From Actinomycetota bacterium (lineage in GTDB: Bacteria > Actinomycetota > Actinomycetes > S36-B12), in the NCBI GenBank assembly GCA_016717115.1, contig JADKGE010000003.1, forward strand, positions 124,001 through 188,000: a stretch of 64,000 nt of DNA, written 5' to 3'. Position 1 is the stretch's first letter. Every line of letters begins with the position of its first letter. The notes beneath the pieces are model-generated. The model searched no databases. It saw nothing but the letters and a program-made list of their open reading frames with translations, and was not told the DNA's origin. Below, one piece after another: positions 25,778 through 33,268 of this stretch. Position numbers and translations under genes: made by a program.

Positions 25778-26767
25778 ATGCCTGATCCCATCGACATCCA
25801 CGCCCATGCCATGCCGATGCCCGTGCTCGACTGGCTGGAGTCCCGTGGGCTCGCCGAGCTTGGACGCATCGGCGAGCAGGTCGTGATGATCGACCCGACC
25901 ATCAGCGGAGTGGGCAAGGGCGCCCCCCTCCCGTTGGCCCCGTCGATGACCGACCCGACCATCCGCCTGCAGGAGCTGGACGCGATGGGCGTCGGTCGGC
26001 AGGCGGTGTCGCTTCCGCCCTTCCTGATGGCGTCGATGTGCGAGGACGAGGTGTTGGCGACCGAAGTCATCTCGCGGGGCAACGACGCGCTGGTCGACTA
26101 CTGCCGCACCGATCCGGAGCGCCTGCTCGGGTTGGGGTCCGTGCCCGTGGGATGGCCCGGCGCCCTGGACGAGGCACGACGTTGCCTGGACATGGGCATG
26201 CGCGGGATCGCCATCGGCTCTCGCGGTGCGTGCCTCGACCTCGATGCAAGCGTCAACGACGCCCTCTGGGCGTTCCTCAGTGAGCAGGGAGCCTTCGTCT
26301 TCCTGCATCCGAGCGGCGTGCCCGATCCACCTCGGTTGGCCGACTTCTGGTTCCCCCAGCTCGTGGGGTACCCGATGGAGACCGCCATCGCGGCCGCCCG
26401 ACTCGCCTTCTCCGGGGTCCTCGAGCGCACCCCGCTGACCTTGTGCCTGGCCCACGGAGGCGGCTGCCTGCCGTCGCTGAGGGGACGACTCGACATGGGC
26501 TGGGAGCGCAAGGAGGCGGCCCACACGACCGCATCGGCGCCAAGCCTGCTCTTCGATCGCCTCTACTACGACTCGGCCGTCTTCAGCGCCGAGCACCTGC
26601 GCCGGCTCGTCGAGGACGTCGGAGCCGATCACGTCCTTCTCGGCACGGATCACCCGTTCGAGCTGGGCGAACGCGATCCCGTCGGCTTCGTGGCATCGGC
26701 TCACCTGCGACCTTCGGAGGAACGGGCTGTCCTGCACGACAACGCCGCCCGGCTGCTCGGGCTGTGA
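25778..26767 (+). CDS. Amidohydrolase-2 family protein (ACMSD-like)
   Basis: A 329-residue TIM-barrel metal hydrolase or decarboxylase of the amidohydrolase_2/ACMSD group. The H8-A-H10 metal motif is at the N-terminus, followed by FVFLHPSG, CLAHGGGCLPSLRGR and the final metal Asp in LLGTDHPFELGE. Characterised relatives decarboxylate aromatic or heteroaromatic acids (ACMSD, gamma-resorcylate and 5-carboxyvanillate decarboxylases), so decarboxylation is as likely as hydrolysis. GAGGGG lies eight bases before ATG 25778, with an in-frame GTG at 25775. It lies 167 bases before an importer/xanthine-dehydrogenase operon and might act in the same catabolic route. Confidence 0.83.
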   Translation: MPDPIDIHAHAMPMPVLDWLESRGLAELGRIGEQVVMIDPTISGVGKGAPLPLAPSMTDPTIRLQELDAMGVGRQAVSLPPFLMASMCEDEVLATEVISRGNDALVDYCRTDPERLLGLGSVPVGWPGALDEARRCLDMGMRGIAIGSRGACLDLDASVNDALWAFLSEQGAFVFLHPSGVPDPPRLADFWFPQLVGYPMETAIAAARLAFSGVLERTPLTLCLAHGGGCLPSLRGRLDMGWERKEAAHTTASAPSLLFDRLYYDSAVFSAEHLRRLVEDVGADHVLLGTDHPFELGERDPVGFVASAHLRPSEERAVLHDNAARLLGL

Positions 26768-26806
26768 CCGATCGGCCCTCAGGCGCAGGTACCAGTTTGG
26801 CAACAT

Positions 26807-26825
26807 CGTTCCACCATGGGGAACG
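26807..26825. promoter_or_regulatory. Inverted repeat upstream of the importer operon
   Basis: CGTTCC and GGAACG separated by seven bases lie about 110 bases upstream of the substrate-binding protein gene, in the only intergenic space large enough for its promoter. A repressor site is possible. No regulator gene is adjacent. Confidence 0.3.
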
Positions 26826-26934
26826 TCCTTAGGCGGCCCTTCGACCCGACTCCTACGTTGCGACAGCCGCACGGTCCGATGGGGGGCCTGCGGTCAGGGT
26901 CCGGTGGTCCCTGCCCGACGCGAATGGAGTTCAT

Positions 26935-28311
26935 ATGAGAGTGGCACGCATGATGCGGGTCGTGGCGGCGGTGGCCGCGACCGGCCTGCTGGCGACGGCC
27001 TGCGGCAATCTGGACTCGAGCTCGTCGAGCTCCGAGGCCTCGGCGCCCGCCGCGGGCTCCGCTGCAGCATCCGCCGCCGCCACTGGCGGTGCGGCCGCAG
27101 CGGCGACCGACTCGATCAAGGTCGGATTCGTCACGCCGCTGACCGGCCCCCTGGCCGCATTCGGAGAGGGCGACCAGTGGGTCGCCGACTCGATGACCGC
27201 GTGGTTCAAGGAGAACCCGATCCAGGCGGGCGGAACCTCCTACAGCGTCGAGGTGATCGTCAAGGACTCCCAGAGCGATCCCAAGCGTGCGGGTGAGGTG
27301 GCTGGAGAGCTCATCAACACCGACGGAGCCGACGTGCTGCTCGCGCACGCCACGCCCGAGACCACCGTCCCCGTGGCGGCACAGTGCGAGGCCAATGCCA
27401 CGCCGTGCATCACCTCCGACACGCCCTGGCAGCCGTGGGTCGCCGGGCTCGGCGGCAATCCCGGCGATCCGTCCAAGCCCTTCACGTGGTCGTACCACTT
27501 CTTCTGGGGCCTCGAGGACATGGCCGCCGTGTTCATGGACATGTGGAACCAGGTCGAGAGCAACAAGAAGGTCGCCGCGCTGTACCCGAACGACGCCGAT
27601 GGCCAGGCCTTCACCGACGAGGCGCAGGGCTTCCCGGCGATCATCGGCCCGGAGGGCTTCTCGTTCAACAACCCGGGCCTGTACCCCAGCGGCACGCAGG
27701 ACTTCTCGGCGCAGATCTCGGCGTTCAAGAAGAACGACGACCAGCTGCTGACCGGCATCGTGCCGCCGCCGGACTTCATCAACTTCTGGAAGCAGGCCAA
27801 GCAGCAGGGCTACAACCCGGTGCTGGCGACCGTCGGCAAGGCCATCGAGTTCCCGGCGGCCGTGGCGGCGCTCGGCGACCTCGCGCAGAACCTCGGCACC
27901 GAGGTGTGGTGGGCACCGTCCTACCCGACCACGTCGAGCCTGACCGGCCTGTCCTCGGCTGACTTCGCCGCGGCCTACACCGAGGCGACCGGCAAGCAGT
28001 GGAACATGCCGCTTGCCTTCTCGGAGTCGATGTTCGAGGTCATGGCGGCTGCCGTCACCGCGGCGGGCGGCAAGGACAAGCAGGCGATCGCGGACGCGAT
28101 GAAGACCATGCAGGTCGACGCGCTCGTGGGCAACCTGGACTGGGGCAAGGGTCCGTTCCCGAACATCGCCAAGACGCCGCTCACGGGTGGCCAATGGCGT
28201 GCCACGGATGGCGGCGAGTTCCCGTTCGACCTGACGATCGTGTCCAACTCCGCCGCGAAGGCGGCCGGACTCGATGTGCCACTCGGCGGGAAGGTCGAGC
28301 CGCTCCAGTAG
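26935..28311 (+). CDS. Branched-chain-type ABC transporter substrate-binding lipoprotein
   Basis: A 458-residue LivK-type periplasmic-binding (type I) protein anchored as a lipoprotein. The lipobox LLATAC places the lipidated Cys at residue 23. A Ser/Ala-rich linker runs to about 58, then the type I fold begins (IKVGFVTPLTGPLAAFGEG). The ligand is unknown. Its operon with xanthine dehydrogenase suggests a purine or other N-heterocycle rather than leucine. A very stable hairpin directly behind the gene (28321-28347) would allow higher expression of this protein than of the membrane components. Confidence 0.88.
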   Translation: MRVARMMRVVAAVAATGLLATACGNLDSSSSSSEASAPAAGSAAASAAATGGAAAAATDSIKVGFVTPLTGPLAAFGEGDQWVADSMTAWFKENPIQAGGTSYSVEVIVKDSQSDPKRAGEVAGELINTDGADVLLAHATPETTVPVAAQCEANATPCITSDTPWQPWVAGLGGNPGDPSKPFTWSYHFFWGLEDMAAVFMDMWNQVESNKKVAALYPNDADGQAFTDEAQGFPAIIGPEGFSFNNPGLYPSGTQDFSAQISAFKKNDDQLLTGIVPPPDFINFWKQAKQQGYNPVLATVGKAIEFPAAVAALGDLAQNLGTEVWWAPSYPTTSSLTGLSSADFAAAYTEATGKQWNMPLAFSESMFEVMAAAVTAAGGKDKQAIADAMKTMQVDALVGNLDWGKGPFPNIAKTPLTGGQWRATDGGEFPFDLTIVSNSAAKAAGLDVPLGGKVEPLQ

Positions 28312-28320
28312 TCAGCGGCG

Positions 28321-28347
28321 GGGGGCGAGTCGCGAGGACTCGCCCCC
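28321..28347. terminator. Strong intercistronic hairpin between binding-protein and ATPase genes
   Basis: A perfect 11-bp stem, GGGGGCGAGTC/GACTCGCCCCC, with a five-base loop, starts nine bases after the binding-protein stop. Such elements usually protect the upstream message or partly terminate transcription, giving excess binding protein over transporter. Confidence 0.7.
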
Positions 28348-28382
28348 TGCTCCGGCTCGTACGTTCCGTCCCAGGAGGTCAC

Positions 28383-29126
28383 ATGAGCCCGATGCTCGAG
28401 GTCCACGGCTTGTCCAAGCGATTCGGCAAGGTCGTGACGGCCGAGGACGTGTCCTTTTCCGTCGAGCCGGGCACGGCACTGGGCATCGTCGGCCCCAACG
28501 GGGCAGGCAAGTCGACCCTGCTGTCCCTCATCGGCGGCGTGCTCGCGGCGGATGGCGGCACGATCGCCTTCGACGGCAAGGACATCACCACGTTGTCATC
28601 GGGCGCTCGCAGCGAGATGGGCATCGCTCGGTCCTTCCAGATCCCCCGGCCGTTCGTCGACATGACAGTGTTCGAGAATGTCTACGTCGGCGCGGCCTTC
28701 GGGGGCAAGGTCCAGGGGCAGGCCGGATACGACACGACGGCCGAGGCGCTGGAGATCTCCGGCATGTCGCACCTGGCCAACGTCCCCGCCGGTCAGTTGA
28801 GACTCCTCGACCGGAAGCGGCTCGAGCTGGCCCGGGCGCTGGCCACCCGACCCAAGCTGATCCTCCTCGACGAGATCGCGGGCGGCCTGACCGAGAAGGA
28901 ACTGCCGCCGTTGATCGAGATGATCCGCGGGCTGCGCGACTCGGGGGTCACCGTCATCTGGATCGAGCACATCGTGCATGCGCTCCTGGCCGTCGTCGAC
29001 GAGCTGATGTGCCTCGCCTTCGGCAAGATCCTGGCGATCGGTGATCCACGCGAGGTCATGGCGAGCCGTGAGGTCATAGAGGTGTACCTGGGCTCCACCT
29101 TCGACATGGGCGAGGCGGCATCGTGA
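28383..29126 (+). CDS. ABC transporter ATP-binding protein (LivG-like)
   Basis: A 247-residue ATPase of the branched-chain importer class. Walker A is GPNGAGKST and Walker B is LILLDEIAGGL. Where LivG normally has a recognisable LSGGQ-like signature, this protein reads PAGQLRLLDRKRLELARAL, a variant I have seen described for one branch of these transporters. AGGAGG before ATG 28383 sets the start, although the frame is open back to 27999. The stop overlaps the next ATPase gene by GTGA. Confidence 0.88.
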   Translation: MSPMLEVHGLSKRFGKVVTAEDVSFSVEPGTALGIVGPNGAGKSTLLSLIGGVLAADGGTIAFDGKDITTLSSGARSEMGIARSFQIPRPFVDMTVFENVYVGAAFGGKVQGQAGYDTTAEALEISGMSHLANVPAGQLRLLDRKRLELARALATRPKLILLDEIAGGLTEKELPPLIEMIRGLRDSGVTVIWIEHIVHALLAVVDELMCLAFGKILAIGDPREVMASREVIEVYLGSTFDMGEAAS

Positions 29127-29821
29127 CCCTTCTTCAGGTGTCCGGCCTAGATGTCCACTACGGGGACTTCCAGGCGCTCTATTCGATGGACCTGACGGTG
29201 GCCGAGGGCGAGACTCTCGCCGTCATCGGTGCCAACGGGGCCGGGAAGTCGACCCTGCTCAAGGCGATCGCCGGGCTGGTCGCGCCGTCCGCCGGCGAGA
29301 TCTCCTTCGATGGCACGAGCGTCACGACGCTGGCCGCCCACAAGCGGGTTCCCCTCGGTATCGCCCTCACCCCGGAGGGGCGCCGGATCTTCAAGAGCCT
29401 CACGGTGGAGGAGAACCTGCTCGTCGGTGCGCATGCCAAGCGCAAGGGACCGTGGAACCTCGCCCGGGTCTACGAGGCCTTCCCCCTTGTCGCCGACCGA
29501 AAGGACCGCGTCGGCACCAACCTGTCGGGCGGGGAGCAGCAGGCAGCCGCGATCGGACGTGCGCTGATGAGCAACCCGCGGCTGCTCCTGCTCGACGAGG
29601 TGTCGCTCGGGCTGGCCCCGGTCGTGATCGAGCAGATCTACGCGGCGCTCCCGGCGATCACCAGCCAGGGCACCACGGTGCTGGTGGTCGAGCAGGACGT
29701 CAATCAGTCCATGAAGGTCGCCGACCGGGTCCAGTGCATGCTCGAGGGCCGCACCGTGCTCGAAGGGGCCCCCGCGGACCTCACGCGCGACCAGATCGCC
29801 TCGGCGTACTTCGGGATCTAG
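29123..29821 (+). CDS. ABC transporter ATP-binding protein (LivF-like)
   Basis: A 232-residue ATPase with Walker A (GANGAGKST), canonical signature (NLSGGEQQAAAIGRAL) and Walker B (LLLLDEVSLGL). The TPEGRRIFKSLTVEENL segment is diagnostic of the LivF branch. It is the second nucleotide-binding subunit of the importer and overlaps the first by four bases, starting with GTG. Confidence 0.9.
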   Translation: MTLLQVSGLDVHYGDFQALYSMDLTVAEGETLAVIGANGAGKSTLLKAIAGLVAPSAGEISFDGTSVTTLAAHKRVPLGIALTPEGRRIFKSLTVEENLLVGAHAKRKGPWNLARVYEAFPLVADRKDRVGTNLSGGEQQAAAIGRALMSNPRLLLLDEVSLGLAPVVIEQIYAALPAITSQGTTVLVVEQDVNQSMKVADRVQCMLEGRTVLEGAPADLTRDQIASAYFGI

Positions 29822-29830
29822 GGGATACCA

Positions 29831-30700
29831 ATGCAGTGGCTCAACGCGATCATCCAGGGCGTCCTCCTCGGCGGCCTCTACGCCCTTCTCGCCGCCGGCC
29901 TCTCGCTGATGTTCGGCGTCATGCGCATCGTGAACCTGGCGCACGGCGCGCTGGCGATGCTGGCTGCCTACATCGGTCTCGTGATCGTCCAGGGAACGGG
30001 CGTCTCCCCGTTCCTGGCGATGGTCGCGGTCGTCCCGATCATGGCCGGCGTCGGGTACCTCCTGCAGTGGGGAGTCTTCAACAGGGCGCTGCGGGTGGGC
30101 GGCCTGGCGCCGCTGCTCGCGGCATTCGGGCTGGCAGTGGTGCTCACCCAGCTGCTCCAGCTGAAGTTCACCTCGGACAGCCAGAGCCTGCAGACGGGCA
30201 GCCTGTCGATCGCCAGCATCCAGATCTCCGACGACATCTCGATCGGCGTCCTGCCTCTCATCACTTTCGGCGTCGGCGTCGTCGTGATCGCCGCACTGCA
30301 GGTATTCATCTCCAAGGCACCACTCGGCCGCGCCATGCGCGCAGCCAGCGACGATCCCGAGACGGTGCCCCTCATGGGCATCGACAATCGGCAGGTGTAC
30401 GCCCTGTCGACCGCGATCGCGCTGGGCACCGTCGGCCTTGCCGGCATGTTCCTTGCGGTCCGGGGCAACTTCGACCCCAACTACGGGCAGGCCATGCTCA
30501 TCTTCGCGTTCGAGGCCGTCATCATCGGCGGACTCGGGTCGCTGTGGGGAACGCTCGCGGGCGGGATGGTCCTCGGTGTCGCCCAGGCTCTCGGCTCGCA
30601 GGTCAACCCGTCCTACGGGGTCCTCGTGGGCAACCTCGTGTTCCTGGCGATCCTGGCGTTCCGACCTAGTGGCCTCCTGCCGAAGGCGGTGACGGCATGA
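29831..30700 (+). CDS. Branched-chain-type ABC transporter permease (LivH-like)
   Basis: A 289-residue inner-membrane permease with about eight hydrophobic segments. The N-terminal block AIIQGVLLGGLYALLAAGLSLMFGVMRIVNLAHGALAML is the LivH signature, and the EAA-like loop contains RAMRAASDDPETVPLMGID. A ribosome site GGGGAT lies just upstream. It pairs with the overlapping LivM-like gene. Confidence 0.9.
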   Translation: MQWLNAIIQGVLLGGLYALLAAGLSLMFGVMRIVNLAHGALAMLAAYIGLVIVQGTGVSPFLAMVAVVPIMAGVGYLLQWGVFNRALRVGGLAPLLAAFGLAVVLTQLLQLKFTSDSQSLQTGSLSIASIQISDDISIGVLPLITFGVGVVVIAALQVFISKAPLGRAMRAASDDPETVPLMGIDNRQVYALSTAIALGTVGLAGMFLAVRGNFDPNYGQAMLIFAFEAVIIGGLGSLWGTLAGGMVLGVAQALGSQVNPSYGVLVGNLVFLAILAFRPSGLLPKAVTA

Positions 30701-31755
30701 CCCAGGCGGTCGTGCATCCGCACGCGAAGGTGAAGCGCGCCACGAAGTCGTCGTGGGTGGGGCTCGCAGTGATCGTGGTGCTCCTCCTGGTGGCGCCAGC
30801 CGTGCCGTACCTCGTCGACAAGGGCACTCAGGGCAGCCTGGTGACGTTGTTCTCGCTCATCGTCATGGCGACCATGTGGAACCTGCTGGCGGGCTACGGG
30901 GGCATGCTGTCCGTCGGCCAGCAGGCCTACATCGGCATCGGTGCCTACGCGCTCGTCTACATCGCCGACACGGTCGGGATCGATCCGTTCATGGCCGTGC
31001 CGATCGCCGTGGTCATCGCGGGACTCATCTCGTTCCCGATCTCCTTCCTGGCCTTCCGGCTCACCGGGGGCTACTTCGCGATCGGCACCTGGGTGATCGC
31101 CGTGGTTGTCATGGAGATCGTCCAGCAGGTGCCTGCCCTCGGCGGCGGCATCGGCGTCACGTTCAACGGCTTCAGCGATCTGACGCCGGGCCGGAGGATC
31201 GCCTACGTCTACTGGCTGTCCCTCGTCGGCGTGGCGCTCGCCGTCGCCGTCACGTACTGGATCATGCGTTCGCGGCTCGGCTTGGGATTCACGGCGATCC
31301 GCGATGACGCGACCGCCGCCGCGTCGCTCGGCGTCCGTGTCACCAGGTCGAAGCGATTCGTCTTCGTCGTGGCCGCGATGGGCTGCGGACTGGCCGGCGC
31401 GATGATCGCCGCGAACACCCTGAGGGTGCAGCCAGACTCGATCTTCTCGGTCAACTACGCCGTCTTCATGATCTTCATCGTGGTGATCGGAGGGATCGGC
31501 ACCATCGAGGGGCCGATCGTGGGGGCTGTCGTCTTCTTCGCGCTGCAGCAGTGGCTGTCCGACTTGGGCGCCTGGTACCTGGTCATCCTCGGCCTGCTGG
31601 CCATCGTCATCACCTTGTTCCTGCCCCGCGGTCTCTGGGGGCTGCTCTCGGGCAACGGCCGGATCCGACTGTTCCCCGTGGGGTACCGATTGGTCCCCCC
31701 GGTGGCCATACTTGACGTGACGCACGAGCCTGCACCCGCCACCAGCGAGGGGTGA
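30697..31755 (+). CDS. Branched-chain-type ABC transporter permease (LivM-like)
   Basis: A 352-residue second permease subunit with about nine membrane segments. Landmarks are MWNLLAGYGGMLSVGQQAYIGIGAY and the coupling loop FTAIRDDATAAASLGVRVTRSKRFVFV. Its ATG overlaps the LivH-like stop. The next gene (iron-sulfur/FAD subunit of xanthine dehydrogenase) starts eight bases after its stop, so transport and oxidation are co-transcribed. Confidence 0.9.
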   Translation: MTQAVVHPHAKVKRATKSSWVGLAVIVVLLLVAPAVPYLVDKGTQGSLVTLFSLIVMATMWNLLAGYGGMLSVGQQAYIGIGAYALVYIADTVGIDPFMAVPIAVVIAGLISFPISFLAFRLTGGYFAIGTWVIAVVVMEIVQQVPALGGGIGVTFNGFSDLTPGRRIAYVYWLSLVGVALAVAVTYWIMRSRLGLGFTAIRDDATAAASLGVRVTRSKRFVFVVAAMGCGLAGAMIAANTLRVQPDSIFSVNYAVFMIFIVVIGGIGTIEGPIVGAVVFFALQQWLSDLGAWYLVILGLLAIVITLFLPRGLWGLLSGNGRIRLFPVGYRLVPPVAILDVTHEPAPATSEG

Positions 31756-31762
31756 GCCCACC

Positions 31763-33268
31763 ATGACCGACCCGTTCGGCGACACTCGAGTGGACGGGAT
31801 TCGGTTCTGGTTCAGGGGCGAGGCCCGGGTCGTGACGGGCGTGGCGCCCACGACCAGTGTCCTGCACTGGCTCCGAGAGACGGAGCGCGCCACCGGGACG
31901 AAGGAGGGCTGCAACCAGGGCGACTGCGGTGCCTGCACGGTGGTTCTCGCGACGCCCGGCGCGGACGGCGTCCGCGTGCACACCGCGAACTCGTGCCTCC
32001 TGCCGATGCCGATGCTCCATGGCCGGGCGCTGTTCACCATCGAGGATGTCGGCTCCGAGAGCGCGCTGCATCCCGTGCAGGAAGCCATGGTCGACAGCGC
32101 CGGGTCGCAGTGCGGGTTCTGCACCCCGGGTTTCGTGATGTCGATGTGGTGCTCGGCCGAGAGGCGGCGTGGCTCGAGGCTGCCTGCGTCCCGTGACGAG
32201 GTGGCCGCCGACCTGAGCGGGAACCTGTGCCGCTGCACGGGATACCGTCCCATCCTGGACGCGGCCGTCGCGGCCCTCGAGCACCTCGCAGGCGACGACG
32301 GTGCCGGACCCTTGGACGAGGCCTCGCTACAGGAGTCGCTGGCGGGACTGGGTGCCACCAGTGGGCTCTTGGTCGACGGTCCGGATGGCGCCTTCGTCGC
32401 TCCGGGCTCCGAGGAGGAACTGGCGCAGGCGTTGCACGAACGCCCGGGAGCCAGGGTGATCGCAGGGGGCACCGACCTGATGCTGACCTTGCGCGCTGTC
32501 AGCGCCGCGCAGGGGGCCGGTCTCGCGCTGGTGTCGACCGAGTGGGTCAGGGGCATGGATGCTATCGACGAGACGGCGACGCATCTGCGCATCGGGGCGG
32601 CCGCGACCCTTGATGATGCCTGGGCCGCGATCGTGGGTCGGCTGCCGCATCTCGCCCGTATGTGGCAGAGGTTCGCGTCTCCCGCGATCCGCGGCCTGGG
32701 AACCATCGGCGGGAACGCGGCGAACAGCTCTCCGATCGCGGACCTTGTACCGATCCTGCACGCGCTGGACGCGGAAGTGGTCTGCCGGGACGTGACGGGA
32801 TCACGCACCGTCGCCATCGCCGACTTCGCCTCCGGACCGAGGGTCAATGTCCTACGCCCATCCGAGTTCATCTCACGGATCGACCTGCCGCTGGACGGCT
32901 TCGGGCGAGACGTCAGGGCGCACAAGGTCAGCCGACGCTTCGACGACGACATCTCCACCGTCAGCGGCACCTTCGCCCTGCGGATGGGTGGCGATCGCAT
33001 CGACGAGATCCGCGTGGTGTTCGGCGGCATGGCCCCTACGGTTCGTCGCGCCAGACGCGTCGAGGAGGTCCTGCAGGGTCGAGCATGGACTCGCGAGGCA
33101 CTGCGTGACGCGCAGGATGCCGTGGATGCGGACTTCGAGCCGATCACGGACCATCGAGCCACCGACGGCTACCGGCGTCGCGCCGCCAAGGGGATCCTGG
33201 AGCGCTGGTGGGCGGAGACGGGGGCCAGTGCCCCTGACACCGTCACCGACGTCTGGGCGTACCGATGA
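31763..33268 (+). CDS. xdhA: Xanthine dehydrogenase small subunit (2Fe-2S and FAD domains)
   Basis: A 501-residue electron-transfer subunit. The plant-type 2Fe-2S cluster motif CNQGDCGACTVV is followed by the second cluster (CGFCTPG and CRCTGY). A FAD-binding domain (about 195-370) with GGTDLMLTLR and GNAANSSPIADLVPIL comes next, and then a CO-dehydrogenase-flavoprotein C-terminal domain. This is the bacterial XdhA organisation. It passes electrons from the molybdenum site to FAD and NAD+. It ends with a four-base overlap into the large subunit and follows the importer genes without a break. Confidence 0.92.
   Translation: MTDPFGDTRVDGIRFWFRGEARVVTGVAPTTSVLHWLRETERATGTKEGCNQGDCGACTVVLATPGADGVRVHTANSCLLPMPMLHGRALFTIEDVGSESALHPVQEAMVDSAGSQCGFCTPGFVMSMWCSAERRRGSRLPASRDEVAADLSGNLCRCTGYRPILDAAVAALEHLAGDDGAGPLDEASLQESLAGLGATSGLLVDGPDGAFVAPGSEEELAQALHERPGARVIAGGTDLMLTLRAVSAAQGAGLALVSTEWVRGMDAIDETATHLRIGAAATLDDAWAAIVGRLPHLARMWQRFASPAIRGLGTIGGNAANSSPIADLVPILHALDAEVVCRDVTGSRTVAIADFASGPRVNVLRPSEFISRIDLPLDGFGRDVRAHKVSRRFDDDISTVSGTFALRMGGDRIDEIRVVFGGMAPTVRRARRVEEVLQGRAWTREALRDAQDAVDADFEPITDHRATDGYRRRAAKGILERWWAETGASAPDTVTDVWAYR

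Noticed and set aside
28793..28850. The degenerate signature motif of the LivG-like ATPase as a novel defect
   Set aside because: The variant GQLRLLDRKRLELARAL is coherent and Walker A and B are intact. It looks like a subfamily trait rather than a mutation.
30613..33162. An 849-codon open frame on the minus strand across the permease and xanthine dehydrogenase genes
   Set aside because: It is antisense to well-supported genes. High third-position GC creates such shadow frames, and the translation is low-complexity Arg/Ser/Pro-rich.
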